This document shows positions 24,785 through 32,508 of a DNA stretch of 46,262 nucleotides, in pieces (the first letter of the stretch is position 1; each line of letters begins with the position of its first letter). Location of the stretch: positions 275,908 to 322,169 of the forward strand of contig JAKVCD010000018.1 of NCBI GenBank assembly GCA_022446815.1, given 5' to 3'. The position numbers were made by a program, and so were the translations under genes. This stretch comes from Planctomycetota bacterium (GTDB taxonomy: Bacteria > Planctomycetota > UBA1135 > GCA-002686595). The notes under the pieces are model-generated. The model worked only from the letters and a program-made list of their open reading frames with translations, ran no database searches and was not told where the DNA came from.

Positions 24785-24969
24785 GTCCCCTGGAATTGCC
24801 TCCACCCCTTGCCAAGTGACCCCCTCTTCCGCACCCTATTTGCGCCTAGTTTGGATGGACGCTAAGGAAGCTCTCTTTTGGCGTGCCACGTGCCTCTCTA
24901 GGCGGCCCAGCGGACCCGTCCGCAAAGACCTCTTCTGCCTCCGGGCAGACCCCTCTCCACCGTAGACGT

Positions 24970-25566
24970 ATGGCAGAGAACGAAGAAACTCCTCAGGCCG
25001 AAGAAGCCCCTAAGGCGGCTCCCGCGGCGACCTCATCAAACAGCGACGACCTCCTCCGCGCGCCCTTGCGTGGGGAGGTGACTCGTCGTGGCCTCTTCTC
25101 AACGCTTGGGATGGGCTGGGCCTTGTTCGCTGGCGCTGGCGCGCTCGGGCTTGGAGCGATCACTCGCTTCCTCTTCCCGAACGTTCTGTATGAGCCGCCC
25201 CAGCAGTTCAAGATCGGCTTCCCCGATGAGTTTGCCATCGGCGACGTGGACCTCCGCTTCAAGGCGACGTATGGCGTCTGGGTCGTGCGTGAGCCTGAAG
25301 GCTTCTACGCACTCTCGACCGTTTGCACTCACCTGGGATGCACGCCCAACTGGCTCTCCTCAGAGGGCAAGTTCAAGTGCCCCTGCCATGGCTCGGGCTT
25401 CGTGATCACAGGGATCAACGTGGAGGGCCCCGCGCCCCGACCGCTCGAGCGCTACAAGATCGGTCTCTCCCCTGACGGCCAGATCGAGATCGACAAGAAC
25501 ACCAAGTACCAAGAGGAGAAAGGCCAGTGGACGATGGAGGGCGCGTACCTCAACTACATCGCCTGA
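24970..25566 (+). CDS. Rieske 2Fe-2S protein of a cytochrome bc complex
   Basis: This protein is 198 residues from ATG 24970. An Ala/Glu-rich N-terminus is followed by a twin-arginine signal-anchor (TRRGLFSTLGMGWALF, R39-R40) and the Rieske domain. Cluster ligands are C119 and H121 in CTHLGC, and C137 and H140 in CPCHGSGF; C124 and C139 form the stabilising disulfide. The protein takes one electron from quinol at the Qo site and passes it to a c-type cytochrome. An in-frame GTG at 24883 is upstream, but the added residues look non-coding. Cytochrome b genes follow directly. Confidence 0.95.
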   Translation: MAENEETPQAEEAPKAAPAATSSNSDDLLRAPLRGEVTRRGLFSTLGMGWALFAGAGALGLGAITRFLFPNVLYEPPQQFKIGFPDEFAIGDVDLRFKATYGVWVVREPEGFYALSTVCTHLGCTPNWLSSEGKFKCPCHGSGFVITGINVEGPAPRPLERYKIGLSPDGQIEIDKNTKYQEEKGQWTMEGAYLNYIA

Positions 25567-25618
25567 CCGCTCCTCACTAAAGATTGATCGCTCTTCACAG
25601 AGGCGAGCCTCGACCTAG

Positions 25619-26395
25619 ATGAACAAGCTCTTCCAAGCCATCCGACAGACGCAGATCTGGAAGTCGATTTTCCGGCACAGTTACCCCGACACGCCGCGAA
25701 ATCGGACTCTGGCAGTTCTCTCGAACTTCTTCCTGCACCTGCACCCCGTGAAGGTGCGCCGAAGCGGGATCAACCTCTCATACACATGGTGCATGGGGGG
25801 GCTGACCTTCTTCTTGTTCCTCGTGGAGACGATCACGGGTCTCCTGCTGATGTTCTATTACAGGCCTACGGCTGAGTACGCCTATCAGGACATCTTCGCG
25901 CTGAGGGAGAACGTCCCCTTAGGGCTGATGCGTGAGGCGCACCGCTGGGCAGCTCACCTCATGGTGATCACAGTCTGGCTGCACATGTATCGGGTCTTCT
26001 TGACGGGCTCGTACAAACCGCCGCGCGAGTTCAACTGGAACGTTGGCGTTATCCTCCTCGTGCTCACGCTGCTGCTCTCGTTCACCGGCTACCTCCTGCC
26101 TTGGGACCAGCTCGCTGTCTGGGCTGTGACCGTCGGCACGAACATGGCGAGAGCGACGCCCTTCCTCGGCCATGAGGGACCCGGCGCTGCGCTGCTCTCG
26201 ATCGGCGGGCTCGATCTCGTCCACGCGGGCAGTGATGTTCGCTTCGGTTTGCTCGCAGGACGCTTCGTGGGAGAGGGGACCTTGCTCCGGTTCTACGTGC
26301 TTCACTGCGTGGGCTTCCCACTCATCGCCGCCACATTGATGGCGATTCACTTCTGGCGAGTCCGAAAGGACGGAGGCATCTCAGGCCCGCTCTAA
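25619..26395 (+). CDS. Cytochrome b, N-terminal half (b6 type, with haem ci cysteine)
   Basis: This 258-residue protein has four transmembrane helices. Bis-His haem ligands are H108/H122 (HRWAAH to LHMYR, spacing 14) and H229/H244 (VLHCVGF to AIHFW, spacing 15); the 15 spacing is that of cytochrome b6 rather than mitochondrial b. C58 in YTWCMGGLTFF aligns with cytochrome b6 C35, which covalently binds haem ci. The protein ends RKDGGISGPL, almost identical to the b6 C-terminus. TGYLLPWDQ is present. Together with the next gene it forms a split cytochrome b. It would oxidise quinol, probably menaquinol, within a b6c-like complex. Confidence 0.95.
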   Translation: MNKLFQAIRQTQIWKSIFRHSYPDTPRNRTLAVLSNFFLHLHPVKVRRSGINLSYTWCMGGLTFFLFLVETITGLLLMFYYRPTAEYAYQDIFALRENVPLGLMREAHRWAAHLMVITVWLHMYRVFLTGSYKPPREFNWNVGVILLVLTLLLSFTGYLLPWDQLAVWAVTVGTNMARATPFLGHEGPGAALLSIGGLDLVHAGSDVRFGLLAGRFVGEGTLLRFYVLHCVGFPLIAATLMAIHFWRVRKDGGISGPL

Positions 26396-26439
26396 GCGGC
26401 GCGTTGAGATGAGGTCCTCTATGGAAAGGAAGCGCTGAG

Positions 26440-27528
26440 ATGGGCGACGCAATCAAGAACTTTGTCGACTGGCTGACTCAACCGACGCTGTACTTCACGC
26501 TCTCGACGGTCGCGATCCTCGCGATCCTTAAGTACCGCAAGTACACGACGAAGATCTCGGTGATCATCGGGACCTTCGTGGTCGGGATCGCCTTCTTGGC
26601 TTTCGCGTGGGGTGATACGAACTTCAACCGGATCATCACCAAGCCGGACAACATCCCGATCATCATCCTCCTTGCCGCGGTCCTCTATTTCAGCTGGTTG
26701 TCGCTTCGGCGCGCTTATCTGAACGATGAGCGCATGAAGCAAGGGATGCCGCCTCTCGAGGGAGACGCGGGCAAGCAGAAGGTCCACACCTGGCCTGACC
26801 TCGTCTATGTGGAGCTCATTTGCTTGGTCCTCTTCACGGCCTTCTTGCTCTTCTGGTCCATCGGCGTTCAGGCGCCGATCGAAGAGCCTGCCGCTACAGC
26901 GCGGACTCCAAACCCCTCCAAGGCGCCCTGGTACTTCCTCGGGCTGCAGGAGCTGCTGGTCTACTTCGACCCCTGGCTCGCGGGAGTGCTCTTGCCCACG
27001 TTCATCGTTGTGGGGCTCATGGCGATTCCCTACATAGACAAGAACCCCAAGGGCAACGGCTACTACACCTTTGAGGAGCGCGCGTTCAGCGTGACCTTCT
27101 ACTGGGTGGGCTTCCTGCTGTTCTGGATCTCATTCATCATCCTGGGGACGTTCCTGAGAGGGCCTAACTGGTCCTTCTTCGGCCCCTTCGAGTATTGGGA
27201 CCTGCACAAGCTGGCCCCTGAGATGAACGTTGATGTCTCTACGTACTTCTGGGTCAAGCTCCTCGATATGCCCAGGCCGGCGAACATCTTCTTGCGTGAA
27301 TCCCCCGGACTGGCGCTCCTCGGTGTCTGGTTCTTCATCATCCCCAAGGTGCTCGAGCGCCCGATCATGGCGAAGCTCTATGACGGCGATCGCTCAAACC
27401 TCGTGCGCTACCACGTGATGATGCACCTCTTACTCTGGTTCGGGCTCATCCCTGTGAAGATGCTCCTGCGCTGGACAGTCGACCTCAAGTACATCGTTGG
27501 GATCCCTGAGTGGTTCCTGAATGTATGA
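26440..27528 (+). CDS. Cytochrome b, C-terminal half (subunit IV-like, extended)
   Basis: This 362-residue polytopic membrane protein is much longer than b6f subunit IV (~160). Residues ~12-85 hold three extra helices. The subunit IV-like core begins near 125 (WPDLVYVELICLVLF) and contains the Qo segment KAPWYFLGLQELLVYFDPW, where Pro replaces the catalytic Glu of the PEWY motif. Further helices follow (AGVLLPTFIVVGLMAIPYID, FYWVGFLLFWISFIILG), then a C-terminal addition with two more hydrophobic segments. Proton exit at Qo must differ from the classical Glu route; such APWY variants occur in several non-proteobacterial complexes. It follows the b6-like gene by 44 bases. Confidence 0.9.
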   Translation: MGDAIKNFVDWLTQPTLYFTLSTVAILAILKYRKYTTKISVIIGTFVVGIAFLAFAWGDTNFNRIITKPDNIPIIILLAAVLYFSWLSLRRAYLNDERMKQGMPPLEGDAGKQKVHTWPDLVYVELICLVLFTAFLLFWSIGVQAPIEEPAATARTPNPSKAPWYFLGLQELLVYFDPWLAGVLLPTFIVVGLMAIPYIDKNPKGNGYYTFEERAFSVTFYWVGFLLFWISFIILGTFLRGPNWSFFGPFEYWDLHKLAPEMNVDVSTYFWVKLLDMPRPANIFLRESPGLALLGVWFFIIPKVLERPIMAKLYDGDRSNLVRYHVMMHLLLWFGLIPVKMLLRWTVDLKYIVGIPEWFLNV

Positions 27529-27566
27529 CCCCCTCGTTCTATAAGGACTGAGAACAAAACGCTTCC

Positions 27567-30500
27567 ATGGCTGATCGCGGCGACACTCACTACCACGTTC
27601 CGACGCTGAACAACTGGTTCCTCATCTCGAGCCTGTTGTTGTTGATCTCCATCGCTTGGATGGTGATCGATGACTGGAACGCCCCCTGGAAGAACTATCA
27701 GCGAGAGTTCCGGGCCATTGAGCTAGAGCGCGCAGAGGCCGCGCTCCAGACGGATGAGCTCGTCGCGGCCGCGGCGAACGAGGCCGAGATCGCAGAGCAG
27801 CTGGCTGCCGCACAGGTGGCGCTCGAGGGCAGGGCTGACGAGATCGCAGTGGCAGAGGAAGAGCTTCGGCTCCTGAAGGGCGAGCAGTTCGTAGACACTG
27901 AGAACGCCAAGGGCACGAAGATGTTCTACAACTGGGAGCGGTTCAACTACGACCACGACCTGGCGATCCACGGGAACGACCCCGCGTACGCTGAGAAGCT
28001 CGCTGAGGCCGCCTCAGCCGTCGCAGCTCTTGAGCAGGAGATGAACGACGCTGCTGGTGTAAAGGAGATCACCGACGCCAAGGTCACCGCCCAGGTGGAG
28101 AAGCTCGCTGCGCTCACTAGCGACGTGGACGTCTTGGACAAGGCCATGAGGGCGGCCGCTAAGGACCTCGACCTTGTCCGGAAGCGCAAGGACAGCATCG
28201 CCCCGGAAGCGATCGACAAGCAGATCGCGAACGTCCTCCGCGACTTCCCCGGTATCGACTTCATCGGTCCGAATCTCAAGGTGAACAAGGTCGTCCTGGA
28301 TGACCTCACCTTCGAGCTGAACTTCACTAAGAAGACGAGGATCGACATGTGTCAAACGTGTCACCTCGCCGCGGATATTCCTGGGTTCGACGACCCGGAG
28401 CTCGCTGAGCCTTACCGCTCTCACCCCCGCTTGGACCTCTTCCTGTCGGCGAAGTCACCCCACCCTGTCACCGAGGTGGGCTGTACGATTTGTCACAGGG
28501 GCTCGGGCGAGGCGCTGGACTTCATCCGTGTCGATCACCGACCGAACGCGACCAGTCCTGCGAGCTGGCTTGAAGATCGCGCTGAGTGGCAGGACGACCA
28601 CCACTGGCACAAGCAGCACCACTGGGACTACCCGATGCTCGCTAGCGACTTCACTGAAGCTAGCTGTGTTCAGTGCCACAAGACCTCTATGGAGCTCATC
28701 GCGGAGGACGCCCCGCGCGTCACCGAGGGCTACCGGATGTTCGAGCGCTACGGCTGCTACTCCTGCCACAAGGTCGAGTGGTTCCCGACCAAGCGCAAGC
28801 CTGGCCCGAGCCTGATCAACGTCGCCTCGAAGCTCGAGTCCAATTTCATGGAGAGCTGGATCGCGAAGCCCAGGGACTTCCGGCCCACGACATGGATGCC
28901 CCAGGTCTTCCACCTAGAGAACTACGCGCCTGACGCCGTCATCGCTAAGAGCGAGTACGGCAACGGCCGCGAGATCATGGGGCAAGAGTGGAACGACTCA
29001 GCTGTCGCCGCGATCTCTGCTTACCTGATGGACGCCTCGGGAGAGCTTGAGATGGACCCGATCCCCGTCGAGGGTGACCCGGAGCGTGGTCGCGAGGTCT
29101 TCCGCGTCGCAGGCTGCCTAGCCTGCCACAACATGGCTCCCTACACGGGTGAGCCGCTGACGAACGACCCCGCCTTCCTCGAGACGGGTGAAAACGAGCA
29201 CGGGCCGAACCTCCGGGGTGTGGCTACGAAGCTCAACGCCGAGTGGCTCTACCACTGGATCAAGGACCCCCAGAAGTACTGGAGCGAGACGCGCATGCCG
29301 AACCTGCGCCTCTCCGACCAGGACGCCGCTGACGTCACCAGCTACATGATGGAGGACCCCGACGGGATCTTCACCGAGGTGCCGGAGGGCTGGGAGGCCG
29401 CTGACTCTCCCTACAACATGGAGACCCTGCGTGAGCAGGCCCGCTGGTTCTTCACCCGAGTCGGCCGTGAGAGCCTCGAGGCTCGCTTCAACGGTGAGGA
29501 CCCGGACCACCGTTGGGACGACGAGCGAGAGCTCTTGAGGGCGGTCGGTGAGCGCTATGTGCGCCACCAAGGCTGCTACTCGTGCCACGAGGTCAAGGGT
29601 ATGGAGAACGACATGCCCATCGGCGTCGAGCTGACGACCTGGAGTTCGAAGACCGTAGACAAGCTCGACTGGGGTTCGATGGCGGACTACTTCGCACAGG
29701 CCCACGGCTGGGATCAAAAGGACCGCGACGAGTACAAGTACTACCGCGAGGGTTGGCTGGAGCAGAAGCTCCATGAGCCGCGCTCCTTTGACCGCGGCAA
29801 GGTCAAGAACCCGACCGAGAAGCTGCGCATGCCGTGGTTCGACTTCGAGCCTGAACAGATCCGCTCGATCGCGACCTTCGTGTCAGGGCTTGTCGAAGAC
29901 GAGGTGCAGCTCGCGAAGATGGTCCCGACGCCTGAGCAGACCCAGAAAGAGCTCGGCATGCGCGCCGTGCGGCAGCACAACTGCGCTGCCTGTCACATGG
30001 TCGCTCCGGGTACGGTCAGCTTCACCGATGATGCTGGGCACCACTTCACGGTGCCCGGGGAGATCCAGGCGCTCGGTGACAGCGCGATGCCGCCTCACCA
30101 CGGCACTCTGGCGGACCTTCAGGCCGACATCGCCTTTGGTGATGACTATGGTGATGAGATCGAGGAGGTCATCGTGAGGCTCTGGGACACAGTCCCTGGG
30201 CTCGGCATGTCCTTCTCCAGCGCGATCATGGAGCCTGGCTCGATCACGGATGTCCAAGCCCCCGAGGGTGGGGACTTCGTCCGCACCGTCGTCGACTACT
30301 ACAAGAACGGGATCGAGATGTTCGACCCCGAGGCGGAGTCCGAAGAGGACGCCTACTACCCCTGGAACCTCGGGGAAGAGGGTGAGGTCGAAGATGTTGA
30401 CGGTGAGCTGCGCCTCTACATCGAGGAGCCTTACGAGAAAGTCCGCTGGACCTTCGCGCCCCCGGTCCTCGTGAACGAGGGAGGCAAGATCCAGCGCGAC

Positions 30501-31325
30501 TGGTTCTATGAGTTCCTCATGGAGCCCGTCCCGCTTCGTCAGCAGATGCGCGTGAAGATGCCCACCTTCAACTTTGAAGAGGGCCAGGCAGCGGCGATCG
30601 CGGACTACTTCGCGATCCGGGCAGCGGACGAGTGGCCCTCACAGTACGCACGGAACCTTCGCTTCAGCGCGGGTACGGAGCGGAACCCCGAGGGTGTCGC
30701 AGGCGGCGAGCTCGAGTGGCCGGCACTCTCTAACGACATCACTGATGGCAACGGCCTCAGCCTTCAGGAGTTGAGCGACGAGACCGGGATCTCTGTCGCT
30801 GACCTCCGCGGGATCGAGGAGGGCAACGCGGCAGCGATCGCTGGGCGCTTTGACAAGCTCCACGCTTGGGGTGAGGAGCAGGGCTTCAAAATGTCCGGTG
30901 CTCCCAGCGTCTCCTTCGAGCTCACTGAGCGTCGCTCGCCGTCTTACCTCGCCATGCGGGGTGACATCCCTGAGGTCGGCGGGGTCGTCGCAGCGGAGGC
31001 GGTGAACTGCTTCAAGTGTCACTGGAACAACGGCACGCCTCCTGGTGAGGCGGCAGAGCCTGGAGGTGAGATCATCCCCGTGCTCCCCCTCGCTTGGGCT
31101 CCTGACTTAGCGCACACGAAGAGCAGGCTCCGTGAGGACTGGTCGCACGACTGGCTCTGGAACCCCTCAGCGATCTACCCGGGGACCTCGATGCCGAACA
31201 ACTTCGGCAACACCCCGCCCATGTATCAGGAGCAGTACCCCGGCTCGTCCTCTGAGGACCAAGTGCAGGCGGTCCTCGACTGGCTCTACAACCTCGACCG
31301 ACTCGAGGCCTCTACGCAAAACTAG
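27567..31325 (+). CDS. Giant membrane-anchored octahaem c-type cytochrome of the bc complex
   Basis: This 1252-residue protein has an N-terminal transmembrane anchor (~16-35, WFLISSLLLLISIAWMVID), then a ~170-residue predicted coiled coil (about 45-105 and 140-205). Eight haem c motifs follow: CQTCH 262, CTICH 306, CVQCH 367, CYSCH 397, CLACH 517, CYSCH 670, CAACH 806 and CFKCH 1148. Several sit in class I-like modules with later Met or His ligands. It is the last of the Rieske-cytb-cytb-cytochrome genes and so the likely electron acceptor, replacing cytochrome c1/f. The haem-free stretch between 810 and 1148 is large and unassigned. Confidence 0.9.
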   Translation: MADRGDTHYHVPTLNNWFLISSLLLLISIAWMVIDDWNAPWKNYQREFRAIELERAEAALQTDELVAAAANEAEIAEQLAAAQVALEGRADEIAVAEEELRLLKGEQFVDTENAKGTKMFYNWERFNYDHDLAIHGNDPAYAEKLAEAASAVAALEQEMNDAAGVKEITDAKVTAQVEKLAALTSDVDVLDKAMRAAAKDLDLVRKRKDSIAPEAIDKQIANVLRDFPGIDFIGPNLKVNKVVLDDLTFELNFTKKTRIDMCQTCHLAADIPGFDDPELAEPYRSHPRLDLFLSAKSPHPVTEVGCTICHRGSGEALDFIRVDHRPNATSPASWLEDRAEWQDDHHWHKQHHWDYPMLASDFTEASCVQCHKTSMELIAEDAPRVTEGYRMFERYGCYSCHKVEWFPTKRKPGPSLINVASKLESNFMESWIAKPRDFRPTTWMPQVFHLENYAPDAVIAKSEYGNGREIMGQEWNDSAVAAISAYLMDASGELEMDPIPVEGDPERGREVFRVAGCLACHNMAPYTGEPLTNDPAFLETGENEHGPNLRGVATKLNAEWLYHWIKDPQKYWSETRMPNLRLSDQDAADVTSYMMEDPDGIFTEVPEGWEAADSPYNMETLREQARWFFTRVGRESLEARFNGEDPDHRWDDERELLRAVGERYVRHQGCYSCHEVKGMENDMPIGVELTTWSSKTVDKLDWGSMADYFAQAHGWDQKDRDEYKYYREGWLEQKLHEPRSFDRGKVKNPTEKLRMPWFDFEPEQIRSIATFVSGLVEDEVQLAKMVPTPEQTQKELGMRAVRQHNCAACHMVAPGTVSFTDDAGHHFTVPGEIQALGDSAMPPHHGTLADLQADIAFGDDYGDEIEEVIVRLWDTVPGLGMSFSSAIMEPGSITDVQAPEGGDFVRTVVDYYKNGIEMFDPEAESEEDAYYPWNLGEEGEVEDVDGELRLYIEEPYEKVRWTFAPPVLVNEGGKIQRDWFYEFLMEPVPLRQQMRVKMPTFNFEEGQAAAIADYFAIRAADEWPSQYARNLRFSAGTERNPEGVAGGELEWPALSNDITDGNGLSLQELSDETGISVADLRGIEEGNAAAIAGRFDKLHAWGEEQGFKMSGAPSVSFELTERRSPSYLAMRGDIPEVGGVVAAEAVNCFKCHWNNGTPPGEAAEPGGEIIPVLPLAWAPDLAHTKSRLREDWSHDWLWNPSAIYPGTSMPNNFGNTPPMYQEQYPGSSSEDQVQAVLDWLYNLDRLEASTQN

Positions 31326-31450
31326 GGGCCCTGAAAGGCCCTATAGCGCACACATCTACGCCGCTCGTGCGTATGGGGTGTGTAGGAACGGGACGCCCGG
31401 CTTGGAGTCTGGTATCCTGCTCGCGAAATTTCCCGGTATCTCACTGGCAG

Positions 31451-31495
31451 AGGGGCCCAAAGGGGCCCAAGTGAACCCATCTGGGCATGTGCCCA
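31451..31495 (+). promoter_or_regulatory. Decamer tandem repeat and palindrome ahead of the blue-copper gene
   Basis: AGGGGCCCAA occurs twice in direct tandem (31451-31460 and 31461-31470). Twelve bases before ATG 31508 ends the inverted repeat TGGGCA-TG-TGCCCA (31482-31495). No Shine-Dalgarno sequence is visible. The arrangement looks like an operator or a translation-control element for the copper gene. The repeats are seen; the function is inference. Confidence 0.4.
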
Positions 31496-31507
31496 AACCA
31501 ACCTCTT

Positions 31508-32329
31508 ATGAAGCACTTCACAGCACTCGCAGCTCTCCTCGCTCTCACCACTGCGTCCATCGGATCGGAGTCCGCGAAGGACGAGGCGTGCTGCCCTGAG
31601 CCTCCCAAGGCCTCTTACCTCGCCCTCAAAGCTCCCGTCTTCGCACCCACTGAGGACAAGGCCACCGTCACTGGCAAGGTCGTCTTCGATGGCGAGAAGC
31701 TGCCTGAGCTGAAGCCCCTCGAGGTCGCTGAGGCGCAGTCCAAGGACTGCACCACTGGCGACCCTGTCGACGCGACAAACCTTAGCTTGGTCGTGGACAA
31801 GGAGACCAAAGGCATCGCCAACTGCGTCGTCTCGGTTGTCGTGAAAGACGCCGAGGTGAAGATCCCTGAGGAGCCGATCGAGCTTGACCAAGCGCAGTGC
31901 CGCTACGAGCCCCACGTGATCCTCATCCCTGCAGGCTCGACGGTTCACTACCTGAACTCAGACACGATCTCGCACAACGTCCACACCTACGCGGTGAAGA
32001 ACCAGGCGTACAACAAGATCATCCCCGCAGGTGAAAAGGGCGAGCAGAAGTTCACCAAGGCTGAGGCGATCCAGGTGAAGTGCGACATCCACCCTTGGAT
32101 GACCTGCTACCTCTACGTCACTGAGCACCCCTTCACTGCTAAGACTGACGCTCAGGGCAACTTCTCCATCAGCGGGCTCGCCCCCGGCAAGTACAACATC
32201 GAGATCTGGCACGAGACCCTCGGCAAGGCTAAGGCCAGCGTCACGATCGCTGAAGACGGCACCTCTGAGGCTGTCGAGGTGAAGATGAGCGAGAAGAAGA
32301 AGAGTGGCGGCCGCCGCCGTCGTCGCTAG
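31508..32329 (+). CDS. Exported blue-copper (cupredoxin) protein
   Basis: This 273-residue protein starts at ATG 31508, with a signal peptide to about residue 20. Residues ~50-115 are beta-rich. A cupredoxin core at ~130-205 has the type 1 copper ligand set: H156 in SHNVHTY, then C192, H195 and M198 in KCDIHPWM. This is followed by a carboxypeptidase-regulatory/SdrD-like beta domain (FSISGLAPGKYNIEIWHE) and a very basic tail KKKSGGRRRRR. Blue-copper proteins shuttle single electrons. Its place directly after the octahaem cytochrome suggests it is the soluble or membrane-bound acceptor of the bc complex. The Arg/Lys tail could bind acidic partners or the membrane. Confidence 0.85.
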   Translation: MKHFTALAALLALTTASIGSESAKDEACCPEPPKASYLALKAPVFAPTEDKATVTGKVVFDGEKLPELKPLEVAEAQSKDCTTGDPVDATNLSLVVDKETKGIANCVVSVVVKDAEVKIPEEPIELDQAQCRYEPHVILIPAGSTVHYLNSDTISHNVHTYAVKNQAYNKIIPAGEKGEQKFTKAEAIQVKCDIHPWMTCYLYVTEHPFTAKTDAQGNFSISGLAPGKYNIEIWHETLGKAKASVTIAEDGTSEAVEVKMSEKKKSGGRRRRR

Positions 32330-32350
32330 AGCGCTTTAGACACGATCCAC

Positions 32351-32390
32351 GGAGCGGGGAGGGCTGCAGAGTCCTCCCCGCTCCTTTTTT
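32351..32390 (+). terminator. Rho-independent terminator of the cytochrome operon
   Basis: A perfect 12-bp stem (GGAGCGGGGAGG 32351-32362 with CCTCCCCGCTCC 32373-32384), a 10-base loop and T6 (32385-32390). This is the clearest intrinsic terminator of the window, 21 bases after the blue-copper stop. Confidence 0.95.
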
Positions 32391-32508
32391 ACCTGTAGGG
32401 CGGGGTTGGAGGCGCAAACTTGAAAGTCGGGATACCGTATGAGTGCTCAGTCTCCGATGACATTGGAGACCTCTTTCTCGTTGCACCCTCATCCATGAAG
32501 GCCACTCG

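Noticed and set aside
24910..24923. GCGGAC-CC-GTCCGC dyad before the Rieske gene
   Set aside because: Two-base loop, no T tract and no relation to a start; a chance dyad in GC-rich DNA is more likely.
31326..31350. Possible terminator GGGGCC/GGCCCT after the octahaem cytochrome
   Set aside because: Only about six pairs and no T tract; more likely the operon continues into the blue-copper gene and ends at 32351-32390.
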